Positions 10,560 to 20,155 of a DNA stretch of 64,000 bases are shown here, one piece after another (the first letter of the stretch is position 1; each line of letters opens with the position of its first letter). The notes beneath the pieces are model-generated. The model saw nothing but the letters and a program-made list of their open reading frames with translations. It was not told the origin of the DNA and did not search any database. Origin of the DNA: Durusdinium trenchii (taxonomy: Eukaryota; Sar; Dinophyceae; Suessiales; Symbiodiniaceae); NCBI GenBank assembly GCA_963970005.1, contig CAXAMN010025694.1:1639161-1703160 (forward strand), given 5' to 3'. Both the position numbers and the translations under genes were made by a program.

Positions 10560-11040
10560 TTTTGTTCTCTGATGATTGCGTGTCAGCTTCGAGTGTGGAA
10601 GTGGACCTTGGTGATCTCAGCACCGCTCCCAACACCCCGATGACACGACGGGATCGATCTGGCGGAATGAGCGCAACAAGAGCGGACACGCGCAGTTCTG
10701 GATGGAGGAGAGAGCGGCAGCAAGCTCAGGTGAGGAGCTTCCTTGAGCGCCACAAGTTCAAGGGCGTGAATGATTCAATCCTCATCAAGGAAGAGGAGGT
10801 CTATCCCATTCATCTCGCCGCTCGGCTGGGCAAACGTCGGATGCTGAGTTTCTTGGTGAAAGAGGGCGCGAAGGCGGAGCAGACGACCTCGCGTGGCCGA
10901 ACGGTCATGGACTTTGCGCAGCATGCGCCTCCAGACGTGAGATGCCACGTGGTAGACTTCCTGCATAGCCAGGATCGTGAGACGAGAATGACCATGCGGG
11001 AGTTCCGGACCATGTTTGCCCCGGACGTCTTCCGGGGGGG
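10560..11040 (+). CDS. Ankyrin-repeat exon, C-terminal part of the gene
   Basis: A long plus-strand frame. A Ser/Asp-rich lead (SSVEVDLGDLSTAPNTP) is followed by a basic segment, then a clear ankyrin unit with YPIHLAARLGKRRMLSFLVK and a GAKAEQTTSRGRTVMDFAQ helix-turn. In ankyrin repeats the TPLHxAA and LLxxGA signatures form stacked helices that bind protein partners; this is family knowledge. Only one and a half repeats are visible, so more may lie outside. The ORF stays open to 11137, but composition changes after about 11040, so the true end is unsure. It is the best anchored part of the gene whose small exons lie at 8440-10254. Confidence 0.68.
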
Positions 11041-12442
11041 AAGTAGAACGACCTGCAACTCGGAATGCTGCCCGATGCGCAGAAACATGAGTTGCCTCTG
11101 GGGCCGTGTCTCAAAAGGCACCGTGTCTCAAGAGTAGCATGAATGATTGGTAGGCACCCTAAAGGGCTTTTTCTTGCCTGATTTGGGAGAGCTGTTGTCG
11201 TCATGCATCGTATTTCGGCCCAGATTTCGGCCCTTTTGAACTGTTCCTTGCGATGGGCTTTGTTTGTTTGGGGCTCCACTCCCACGCAGTGGCCTCATTT
11301 TCCAAGCCCCGTCGCCGCCGCCAGGGACCCGGAACCCTGAAAAGGAGCGAAAGTCGCGGCGAATCTGGCCCAGCATGCGCAGATATGCGCAGTGTTCATG
11401 TGGAAGACGATGGTTGAGAACCCCCCCAGATGAAAACGGGTATGGGTGACAGAGGGCCCCAAATTTCCACGGCTCAACCTGAGTTGATCATTGGATGCGA
11501 GGTCCCAGGGTCCCAGACTATCCGAGGGACTGGAATAGGTAATTGGGGGGACGCTGGGCTACATCATTTTCAAGTGGGTTGAACAGGAAATGACGATGAC
11601 AGAGCTATAGATAAAAACATAATGAAATCTTAAAACGTAAAAAGCAAAAGATGAAATACAATGATCACATGGATGGTTGTGGATGATGGAATCCCACCAT
11701 CCATCACCATCAGCATAGGCTCCCAGAGTTCGTGCTACATTTCAACTTGCGCAGCTCGTGCGGAGACGGAGGCCCTGGCTGGCATTCGCATATTTTTGCC
11801 TTGAAGCCTTCCCTGGAGAAGTTCAAGGACCAGTCGAGCACAGCTTTGCGGTGCACCCCCCCCGGCCAGAGGGCCCAGAGGAGGGACCCTGCTTTTGGAA
11901 GCATGAGCAGAGGGTGGACCTGTCACAAGCCTACTTCCAAGTGGCTCAAAAGGAAAAGACTCCGAGGAAGAAACATCCTACGAGTCCAGACCAGACCCAT
12001 GAACGCTTCCCTGCAGAATTGCCTAATGGAAGACATCCCGCACTACCTGGGAGCCACAAAACATCCATAAACGAAACGGAACGATCAAGACTGAGTGACC
12101 GCTAATCTCAGGCAATGTCGAAGTCTCCTCCAACAGTCGCATGTTCTTTTTTTGGGGGGGCGCGGTGCGGGGTGATGTCATTCGCTTGTTAGACTCCCAA
12201 TCAGCATGTTTACGTGGATGGGAAGACGACCCCGATTTCGGAGGAGAATCAAAATCCGAAGACCAAACCAGGTGGCTTGCACTCCGCTTATGGATCAATA
12301 TATCACGAAAGCTAGCGAAGCTAGCTGGAGTTACTCTTGCAATAGCAAGGTTTCTTTCGACCGGGTGCAAATCCTAACCCCTGATTTTTCAGGTCGAAGA
12401 CCCCCCCCCCCCCCGCCCCCCCCCTGAAAAGTAGAGCCTACC
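11041..12442. other. Non-coding stretch before the retrotransposon
   Basis: No supported exon. A G7 tract (about 12152) and a C-rich tract of some 25 bases broken by one G (about 12400-12424) lie close to the element's 5' end. A palindrome GCTAGCGAAGCTAGC sits near 12310. Open frames here lack splice edges. Confidence 0.4.
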
Positions 12443-12585
12443 TGTACAGGGTTCCACTCCAACAGCTGATATAGTGTGTCCATGCTTGACTGCTTCAAGG
12501 CTCAAAGAGATATAGGATAAGACTCTGCGCATAAAAGACACTAGCGGTCTGCACCTCTACCGTGTACGCCCTAGTCACTCTTTCA
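12443..12585 (+). repeat. Candidate 5' LTR (start uncertain)
   Basis: The right edge is well set: it ends CTTTCA, followed by one G and then the primer-binding site. The left edge could be the TG at 12425, 12443, 12467 or 12475. With no 3' LTR to compare, length cannot be fixed. An ATAAAAG box at about 12531-12537 may be its TATA element. Confidence 0.4.
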
Positions 12586-12586
12586 G

Positions 12587-12598
12587 TGGTAGCGGAGC
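12587..12598 (+). other. tRNA primer-binding site of the copia element
   Basis: TGGTAGCGGAGC begins with the TGG complement of a tRNA CCA end and closely resembles initiator-methionine tRNA binding sites used by copia elements, such as TGGTAGC in yeast Ty1. It lies one base after the CA end of the putative LTR. The exact tRNA of this organism is not known from the window. Confidence 0.7.
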
Positions 12599-12663
12599 AG
12601 TGATCCTGGAAGACCCAGGTGAGCTCCTTTCCTAGGCATAGAATTGCTTGTGGGCAAACAGCC

Positions 12664-15600
12664 ATGGATTGGATAGACGACTGGGAAGAGCCTGATGCGG
12701 ATGTGGCTTATGAGCCAGCAGCCTACGTGAATAGGCATTTGAGAAGAGAACCAGCAGCAATAGCAATGACAACACAGGTCACTACAAAGGTGCCCCCATC
12801 TTATGATGGAAAGACTTCATGGTTTTCCTATGAGGATGCCATAGACGATTGGTGTGATATCACCGAGCTGGAAGATGAGAAGAGAGGACCAGCATTGAGA
12901 AACAGATTAGAAGGAGAAGCAGCTGTATACAAGCGTGTTTTAGACAGAGATGCATTGAAGGCAAATGATCCACCAGGAGCCGGCGTAGAATATTTCAAAC
13001 GAGTACTACGACCATATTTCGTGAAAGGATCAACCAATGTATTCCTGTATAGATTTATGCAATTTGTGCGCTTCAATCGAGGATCAGCTGACATGATGAA
13101 ATGGATGACAAGATTCCAGATTTTACTCCAAAGGCTTATGAGCAGTTGGATGGACATGTTAGAACCAGTCACTCAAGCACATCCACAAGTCCTAGCTCAG
13201 ATGCAGGCAGATGCAGCGTTGACTGGAGTAGCACCAACGGCAGAAAGGATTCAGGAAATCATGCAGACCATCAATGGCAATATGAGGACTTTTCATCAGA
13301 ATGAATTTCCTCTAGGAGAAAATCTCATTGCCTTACTCATGCTGTCACTTGCAGATTTGTCTCAGGACCAGCGAAACACTTTGACTTCTTTGATGACTCA
13401 TCGTGGCAGGGTCCTGCAGCAATATACTACAACAGAGTTGAGGACAGTGTTCATCGAGATGTTCTGCACGACAAAGACTTCAGTAGACAATCCTTTGATG
13501 CAGCCAAAAGGTGCTGGAGGTAGAAGATCATTTCTCGTACTAGACGAAGGAGAACTCGATGGTACATTTGGCTATTGGGCCGAAGATGAAGAAGATGGAA
13601 CAGAAGGATTTTTAGATGCCCTGGACGATGTCTTTTGGGTATATGATGATCAAAACTTCTCATGGTTCCAAAGGAGATTCCAAGGAAGAAGAGCCAGAAA
13701 AGGCAAAGGAAAAGGTAGAAGAAAAGGAAAAGGCAAAGGAAGATCAGGCCGCAGATTCTTCAGACCTCGTGGAAAAGGAAAAGGAAAGAGACGAGGTAAA
13801 GGCCATTTTGCTGATGAGCAACAGACAACTTTTCCAGATGAATACTTTGAAGAGAATCCTTATGAGGACACTTGGGAGTCAACCCAAGTAGCATATGATG
13901 CCATCCTTGCCGAAGATATGAATGACTATCTTCAAGGAGAATATGATGATGCCAATGACTTTTGGCAACAGCTTGAAGAAGCATGGTTTTCCCACAAAGG
14001 AAAAGGAAAAGGCAAGAGAAAAGGCAAGAAAGGAAAAGGAAAAGATAAAGGAGATGGCAAACAAGATGCAAACTATGCAAATCAACAACAGTCACGCTCT
14101 TTACCTGCACCTTCAAGAACTTCACAAGCATCAGGAGGTCAACAAGGTTTCTTTGCACATTGTGTGACGGCAGCAGCTGAAGTCCATGACAGTGAGGTGA
14201 ACTTGCTGTCAGGCATGATGACCTCATGCCAAGATGAAGCTGACTGCGCGGTCAACAATGGTGAGACGATCTTCAACGGCATGGGTGCCCCTGTGAGGTA
14301 CTCTTTGTCAAAGGAGATGCTCACAAAGGCTCCTGATGGCTTTGCGCTTATGAGCGCTGAGGAAGAAGTGAAGGAGATGCAGGCCATTTCATTTTTGACT
14401 GAGAATCGCTTCCCGCCGACTATTGCAATCCTGGACATTGGATGCACTAGAGCTATGGGATCAAGGCGAGCAGTCGACCATTTTTGCAACTATGTCGACA
14501 ATCACCCAGATTGTGGATTATGGTACTCTTTTGAGGCTACCAAGAGCAAGTTTTACTTTGCCAATTCCCAGAAGGCTACTTGCTCTCAGAAACTGGTGAT
14601 TTACATGTATGATCGTGCATGGACGATCCACCATACAGAGTTCGACATAGTTGAAGAAGGAGAAGTCCCTTTGCTTATGAGCTTGCCACAGATGAGGAAC
14701 TTAGGCTTTGAACTAAGGCTGACACCTCAACATGCTTATCTGACATCGGTGCCTCTTGGTATCAAATATTTGGAGTTGAAGGTTGCAGCCAGTACTCATC
14801 TTGTCTTGGACTTCCAAGATATTGCATGGTATCTGTCTGACGTGAATTTGCAGACTCGGCGAGAGAAGAGTTTTTACTCTCACTTCACTCACTATGAATA
14901 TGGTCATATTTCTGTTGACCACAATAGTGATGAAGATGTAGCTGAACATGCATATCCTGTGGTTGACTACTGGGAAGTAGATGTTCACAAAAGAGAACTG
15001 ATACGTCACCACAAGGATTATAGAAAGATTCTTTTTCCAGCAACTAAGTCCTGTCCTGTAGACACTGACTTGCTGGAAGACTTGCGACTGACAATCATCA
15101 AGAAGAAAGATGGAGGAGAAGAGATCAAGAAGCAAGATGATTGGCGCAAGGCAAAATGGAAGGACCTACAAATTGGCTATGAATGGCGTGGTAGAACAAT
15201 TTTTAAGTTCAAGCCAGATGCAAAAATTCCAGATCTAAAGATCAGGAAGGCTGGCATTGAGCACCGTGGCATTGGTGATCCCGATGCAGTGGTGCGCTCC
15301 TCCTCAGAGAAGGTTCCCATTGCAAAGGACAGGGAACCAGGCTTCTCATCAGAGAAGGAAGGTGCACCATCCAGTGCCGCGGAAAAGCCCGTGCCGCCAA
15401 AGTTTCGGTATACTTCCAAGGGTTTTGATCCATTTTGGAAGGGACACAAGTCAAAACCATCTGAGCCTCAGAATGATTTAAAGGGTGATGATCTTGAGGA
15501 GTATGCTCCCTCAGAACCACCTGAGAGGCCAGAAGGTGAACTTGTAGAAATTCCTAAAGCATCAAAAGGACCATCAAGTGATAAACATGAACCACTTGAA

Positions 15601-18294
15601 CCAGGTGATGGCGCTCTTGAGCCTAGGCGGATTTCAATCCCATTACCTGGTAGTGAAGTTGTTGCAATGACACCGGCATATAGGAAGATGTTACAGAGAC
15701 TGGAGGACAAGGTAGAGCTTTATAAGCTTCATGTGAAGCACTACCATATGAGTCCTACTCAGTTTCGTAGACGTGTTTCTATGTTGAAGCTTCCTGACTC
15801 TGTTTTAGAGAAGTATGAATCAGTTGTCAGGAACTGCCGTGTTTGTAACACTTCAGTGGCACCTCCGCCACGAGCCAGAGTCTCCGGTATTAGAGCTTCA
15901 TGTTTTGGTGATGTTGTTTTTGCTGATCATTGTGAGGTTGAACTTCACAAGAACAAGTATATCATCTTACTTGTTCTTGATGGTGCCACAAATCTTCTCT
16001 GGGCTACGGCACAGAAAGACCTCATAGATCAAACCACCATCCAAGCATTGAGGCAATGGTCTGATGAGAACAACTGTGTTCCAAAGGCCATCGTAGGAGA
16101 CGAAGCCTTTTTCACCGATGCTTTTGTTGAATACTACAGGTTTCATGGTATACAACAATGTCCTTGTGGGCCAAGAACTCCTTGGCCGAACCGAGCAGAG
16201 ACAGCTGTACGTTTGTTCAAACGTATGTGGCATGTTATGAAGGTAGATCTGGATGACCCACGTTTTCGTGGTGTTACGGTCAGAGAAGTGGTCAAGAAAG
16301 TAGTGTGGGCAAGAAATTGTCAGTTGACTATCAGTGGATATTCACCAATAGAGATAGCAACTGGAAGACGTCCACCAGATCTTTTTGACCTTGAGACCGC
16401 AAGCCCTGAGCAATTGTCAGCTAGTGCAGCCGCACAAGATCGTACAAATCTGGAACTACAACGTGTAGCTTTGAGAGCTCATCAAGAAGCACGACAAGCT
16501 CAGGACCTTCGAGCAGATCTTGCAAGAAGGACTATGCCAAGTGACGGTCCATATTTCCAAGGAGAGAAGGTTTTTGTTTGGACTCAGGATTCATCAAAGT
16601 TCAAGGATAAAGGACGTTGGGTTCGTGCCACAGTACTTGGACAAGAAGGAGCTATGGTCCAAGCCAATACTGGTAAGGCAGTGATACGTGTGAATCAGTC
16701 AAAGGTTAGACGTGATCACGATGAGTGGCATGATGTTTCCATTCCGGCATTAGACGATGAGAATCCGGAGAACTTGCGTGAAGATCACGAACTGTATGTT
16801 GATGCCGAATTCGGAGAACAGTCCTTTTTCTTTTGTAATGATGATCATCCTGATGTTGTTGAGTTACTTCATGGAAACAGTGGATCATCTTGGTTCCTTT
16901 CAAAGAATGGTGTTAAAGTTGCATCTCCTATGGATTTCAAGGCAGGATACAACTTTTCCACTATGAAGGGTCAAGATGGTATTTGGCAGCAACTGGAGAG
17001 ATTGCAGCCCCACTGTATAGTGATCAACAACCCTTCTCCCAAACAGAACAGAGCTTCTATTTGGTTGCTATGTTGTAATGTGATTGAGTGGCAGTTGAGA
17101 AGAAAGAAACATGTGTTTGTGACTGTTCCCAAAGGAAACAAGTTTTGTTTGTTTTTGCAGAAGTTCATTTCTTCGTTGAAGGATCCGATTTTTAACTTTG
17201 ATGTGAATATGAATTGTTTTTGTTATTGTCCGAAGGGAATGAGTTACGTGACAGTCTTCCATTCCTATGCATCCTGCCAAGGATGGAAAGGTATTGGTGA
17301 CTGTTCATTTCAAGCTAAAACAGTGCAAGCCCTTAGAAGCAACCAGTACTTCGAGGATCCTGACTGGAAGAAGTTTCCGTTCTCGTTTTTGGTTGAGATG
17401 AATCGTTTTCTTCCTTATAGTGAGACTTCCGACAAGCGTCAGAGTTTTCTTATTGAAGATCTTCTGGAGAATTATGACTCTGGAAGTTTGTGTGGAACAG
17501 CTCTTTTGTTAGAAAGAGAAGCTCATCAGTCAATTTTGTTGAATTCCGTAAGAACGGAAGAGACGACGGAAATTCCGGTTCCACTTCGACACATACTACC
17601 ACAAAGGTTCACTACTACTGAATTGATCAGAACCTTGAGGCAGGTAGATGCACTACCTCAGAGATCAGAGTTTGATGTGACAACATCCTCTGATTCTCGA
17701 ATTGTGTCATTGATTCCAGGCCTGAAGGAGATTAGACGAAGAACCTTGCCACAGATGTATTTTGAGAGATGTAAGGTCTATCGTGGTACTTTTGGTAGAG
17801 TGTATCCTCTCTTCAACTCTGAGGATGATGCAGTGTTGATAATGTGGAAGCCAGGAAAATACCATCAGGTTTTCTTTATGTTTGTGTCACAACTGTCTCC
17901 TCATCATGAACAGTTTTTGGTAGATCATTGGAGTATGATAGTTTACGAAGCAGAGACGACAGGCGCCGTGAAGCGCACTGTGACTCCTGATGAAGTAGCT
18001 CTAGAGGATCCAAAGGATCAACCTCCAGACTACGGACCACCGATGGATGATGATATGGCTTATGAGCCGATTCCCGTCTCGGGGGAACAGCAGTATTTTG
18101 ATCCAGATGATGAAGATATGAATCCGCCTGGTGATGGACCGGGTGGCAACCCTGATGATCACCAGGCCTCCGGGACCACCTCCGACAGGTTCCGTAGCTG
18201 GTCCGAATCAGTTCGGAAATCCCGATGTTCCTTTGGAGCAACTCGGATATCCATCGAGCGATCCGGAAGAGGCAATGCCGGGGATTACGAGTGA
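12664..18294 (+). CDS. Copia polyprotein part 1: gag, protease, integrase
   Basis: I start at ATG 12664 in a strong context (GCCATGG); an upstream GTG at 12619 is open in frame but less likely. Residues 1-340 are a gag-like region. Two basic Lys/Gly tracts (about 343-381 and 445-467) sit where a CCHC zinc knuckle is usual; none is seen, so they may bind RNA instead. The protease site reads ILDIGCTRAM with D591-I592-G593, where DSG or DTG is expected. Integrase follows: a zinc finger with His near 1023-1028 and Cys 1058/1061, then the catalytic core D1088, D1146, E1179. The tail (about 1780 onward) is acidic and proline-rich. The frame ends at TGA 18292-18294, but the sensible reading passes into frame 2 near 18165. 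Gag packages the RNA, the protease matures the polyprotein, and integrase inserts the cDNA. Confidence 0.85.
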   Translation: MDWIDDWEEPDADVAYEPAAYVNRHLRREPAAIAMTTQVTTKVPPSYDGKTSWFSYEDAIDDWCDITELEDEKRGPALRNRLEGEAAVYKRVLDRDALKANDPPGAGVEYFKRVLRPYFVKGSTNVFLYRFMQFVRFNRGSADMMKWMTRFQILLQRLMSSWMDMLEPVTQAHPQVLAQMQADAALTGVAPTAERIQEIMQTINGNMRTFHQNEFPLGENLIALLMLSLADLSQDQRNTLTSLMTHRGRVLQQYTTTELRTVFIEMFCTTKTSVDNPLMQPKGAGGRRSFLVLDEGELDGTFGYWAEDEEDGTEGFLDALDDVFWVYDDQNFSWFQRRFQGRRARKGKGKGRRKGKGKGRSGRRFFRPRGKGKGKRRGKGHFADEQQTTFPDEYFEENPYEDTWESTQVAYDAILAEDMNDYLQGEYDDANDFWQQLEEAWFSHKGKGKGKRKGKKGKGKDKGDGKQDANYANQQQSRSLPAPSRTSQASGGQQGFFAHCVTAAAEVHDSEVNLLSGMMTSCQDEADCAVNNGETIFNGMGAPVRYSLSKEMLTKAPDGFALMSAEEEVKEMQAISFLTENRFPPTIAILDIGCTRAMGSRRAVDHFCNYVDNHPDCGLWYSFEATKSKFYFANSQKATCSQKLVIYMYDRAWTIHHTEFDIVEEGEVPLLMSLPQMRNLGFELRLTPQHAYLTSVPLGIKYLELKVAASTHLVLDFQDIAWYLSDVNLQTRREKSFYSHFTHYEYGHISVDHNSDEDVAEHAYPVVDYWEVDVHKRELIRHHKDYRKILFPATKSCPVDTDLLEDLRLTIIKKKDGGEEIKKQDDWRKAKWKDLQIGYEWRGRTIFKFKPDAKIPDLKIRKAGIEHRGIGDPDAVVRSSSEKVPIAKDREPGFSSEKEGAPSSAAEKPVPPKFRYTSKGFDPFWKGHKSKPSEPQNDLKGDDLEEYAPSEPPERPEGELVEIPKASKGPSSDKHEPLEPGDGALEPRRISIPLPGSEVVAMTPAYRKMLQRLEDKVELYKLHVKHYHMSPTQFRRRVSMLKLPDSVLEKYESVVRNCRVCNTSVAPPPRARVSGIRASCFGDVVFADHCEVELHKNKYIILLVLDGATNLLWATAQKDLIDQTTIQALRQWSDENNCVPKAIVGDEAFFTDAFVEYYRFHGIQQCPCGPRTPWPNRAETAVRLFKRMWHVMKVDLDDPRFRGVTVREVVKKVVWARNCQLTISGYSPIEIATGRRPPDLFDLETASPEQLSASAAAQDRTNLELQRVALRAHQEARQAQDLRADLARRTMPSDGPYFQGEKVFVWTQDSSKFKDKGRWVRATVLGQEGAMVQANTGKAVIRVNQSKVRRDHDEWHDVSIPALDDENPENLREDHELYVDAEFGEQSFFFCNDDHPDVVELLHGNSGSSWFLSKNGVKVASPMDFKAGYNFSTMKGQDGIWQQLERLQPHCIVINNPSPKQNRASIWLLCCNVIEWQLRRKKHVFVTVPKGNKFCLFLQKFISSLKDPIFNFDVNMNCFCYCPKGMSYVTVFHSYASCQGWKGIGDCSFQAKTVQALRSNQYFEDPDWKKFPFSFLVEMNRFLPYSETSDKRQSFLIEDLLENYDSGSLCGTALLLEREAHQSILLNSVRTEETTEIPVPLRHILPQRFTTTELIRTLRQVDALPQRSEFDVTTSSDSRIVSLIPGLKEIRRRTLPQMYFERCKVYRGTFGRVYPLFNSEDDAVLIMWKPGKYHQVFFMFVSQLSPHHEQFLVDHWSMIVYEAETTGAVKRTVTPDEVALEDPKDQPPDYGPPMDDDMAYEPIPVSGEQQYFDPDDEDMNPPGDGPGGNPDDHQASGTTSDRFRSWSESVRKSRCSFGATRISIERSGRGNAGDYE

Positions 18295-18778
18295 ATCCCG
18301 TCCGCCAGATGATCCGGGTCAACCACCGATAGGGTTTCCGAGTGATACGGATCCTGTTCATCCGTTCGTACCGTCGCCAGATTCGAACACGCCGGAGCCA
18401 GAACCATATGTTCCGGAGAATCGTGAACGTCACAGTAAGCACACGAGGAAGCTTTCTGTGGACTCAACTGATGCTTTGCCAAAGGCGAAGGTGAAGTTTC
18501 AGGGAAAGCGTTCTAAGGTTCAGTTACCGGGACATGACGAACCTATTCCGGCACCTCCAAAGTCAGTGCCAAGAAGTTTCTTTCCTGGACATTCGGAGAA
18601 TCCGACAGCATCAAGTTCGAATCAGCCACAAGCAGCCGACATCCCCGTGCCTACGAGCACAGTCGAAGACGATGACAATGAGACGATTGATACAAATGAA
18701 ACAGATTCAGAACCTATTTTTGATGAAGAAGATGTGAAAGGTTTTGAGAAGGATCCAGACAAGGATCTGGACGATTAG
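18131..18778 (+). CDS. Copia linker between integrase and RT (frame 2)
   Basis: This frame overlaps the end of the gag-integrase frame by 164 bases. It continues the same proline/acidic composition (PPGPPPTGSVAGPN and on), so the polyprotein appears to change frame by +1 around 18150-18175. It ends in a single TAG at 18776-18778; the same frame reopens at once and runs into RT. Such Pro/Glu-rich linkers are common between IN and RT in copia elements. The shift may be programmed, a mutation or an assembly error. Confidence 0.65.
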   Translation: MMDRVATLMITRPPGPPPTGSVAGPNQFGNPDVPLEQLGYPSSDPEEAMPGITSESRPPDDPGQPPIGFPSDTDPVHPFVPSPDSNTPEPEPYVPENRERHSKHTRKLSVDSTDALPKAKVKFQGKRSKVQLPGHDEPIPAPPKSVPRSFFPGHSENPTASSSNQPQAADIPVPTSTVEDDDNETIDTNETDSEPIFDEEDVKGFEKDPDKDLDD

Positions 18779-20155
18779 AAAAATCTTTTTGTTAGTTTTG
18801 ACGATATGGATTTTTGTGTCCTAGGTCCGAACCAAGCTCCTCCGAGTTTTAACTCGTATGATCCGAAAGGTTTTTCACAGTTCTGCCAGTATCTTGCGAA
18901 GACAATGGCTAAGAAGACGCCAAAGGCAGAGAGTGTGATTACTCCGGAAGTGCTCCGGAAGTATGCAAAGGAGATCAAGCAAGCTAAACTAGAGGAGTTT
19001 CGCAGCTTTTTGGACTTTACAGCGATGAAGTATCGAGACCGACGAAAGCATAAGATCGATAACTATGTTACCGGTCGATGGGTCCTGACCATCAAGATTG
19101 ACAAAGATGGTAATTTTAAGAAGTTTAAGGCCAGATGGGTCTGTCGAGGCTTCCAAGATGCCCAGAAATGGGACCTCCAGACGGACTCGCCAACAGCGAC
19201 CAGGTATGGTTTTCGCGTAGCATGTCAGCGTGCAGCCTCTTCTTTTTGGGACCTGTTGCACATCGACTTGACAACTGCCTTTCTTCAGGGGGAACTTTAC
19301 GACCTCGAGCGACGCGTTATTCACGTTCAACTTCCGACCGACATCGGATTGCCTCCGTATCTTGTCGGATTGTGCACCCGTTCAGTGTACGGATTGAGTG
19401 ATGCGCCTCGTCGCTGGTGGAATCGACTCGACAAGTTTTTGCACTCACTCGGATTAGTTCCGACTCGAGCCGATCGGTGCACGTACGTTTGCTACTCCGG
19501 ATGTTTGAAGGTTCCTAAGGCTGTGAACCACTCATCAGAGGAGATGCCAGCCGAACCGGAACCGGTCTCATTCTACGTAGCAGGTGCGCCGCCAAACGAA
19601 TTCCACGACACAGCGGAGGAAGTTCGTAGGTCTTTTCTCTGTGAAGAACGTCTGTTTTCGGTGTGTTACGGAAATAGGTCGGAGAAGACGGTGACGCGTA
19701 GCCTGCTTAAGGCAGAGGATGGAAAATGGACTCCTGCGGTAGATCAGGAACTCCAGAATTTCCTTGACTCTGTAGAGCACAAGGCAGGTTGGCACCAATA
19801 TGCAAATGGCCATGCTCAAGTCGCTTATCGCGCTAAAGCTCTTCGCACTCCCGAACCTACGTATTCGCGTTCGCGCTTTTGCTTTCGGACTTCAATAGTT
19901 AAGCGTAAGGGTGTTTGGTGGCTTCTCGAGACAAACAAGGATATCAGAAACGAGAAGAATGCAGTGACGTTAGAGGAAGAAGCTGAAACGCTTGTCAGTC
20001 TTTTTCTTCCTGCAGAACATACGTATACTGTGACACAAACGCCTCAGCTTACACCTGAAGTTGTGGAAGAGTTGCTTGAGCATTTTATGGACCCTGTGCA
20101 TGGCAGTAATTCTAAGAATAGGTCACCTATAGGTATGTGTTTTTTTACATGTTGA
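18779..20155 (+). CDS. Copia reverse transcriptase, N-terminal and palm motifs
   Basis: In the same frame as the linker after its TAG; the first ATG is at 18806. The copia RT signature is clear: GRWVLTIK, KARWVCRGFQD, then the catalytic palm motif HIDLTTAFLQGE with its Asp at 19265-19267, and SVYGLSDAPRRWWNRLD. Instead of reaching YVDD within about 20 residues, about 215 extra residues follow (19490-20135). The frame then fails at a run of seven T (20140-20146), just before the catalytic VDD, and stops at 20153-20155. RT copies element RNA into cDNA in the particle. As it stands this copy cannot make a complete enzyme without a frameshift. Confidence 0.82.
   Translation, partial: KNLFVSFDDMDFCVLGPNQAPPSFNSYDPKGFSQFCQYLAKTMAKKTPKAESVITPEVLRKYAKEIKQAKLEEFRSFLDFTAMKYRDRRKHKIDNYVTGRWVLTIKIDKDGNFKKFKARWVCRGFQDAQKWDLQTDSPTATRYGFRVACQRAASSFWDLLHIDLTTAFLQGELYDLERRVIHVQLPTDIGLPPYLVGLCTRSVYGLSDAPRRWWNRLDKFLHSLGLVPTRADRCTYVCYSGCLKVPKAVNHSSEEMPAEPEPVSFYVAGAPPNEFHDTAEEVRRSFLCEERLFSVCYGNRSEKTVTRSLLKAEDGKWTPAVDQELQNFLDSVEHKAGWHQYANGHAQVAYRAKALRTPEPTYSRSRFCFRTSIVKRKGVWWLLETNKDIRNEKNAVTLEEEAETLVSLFLPAEHTYTVTQTPQLTPEVVEELLEHFMDPVHGSNSKNRSPIGMCFFTC

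Noticed and set aside
12619-12663. GTG start 15 codons upstream of gag
   Set aside because: The ATG at 12664 has a strong context and eukaryotic elements rarely start at GTG.
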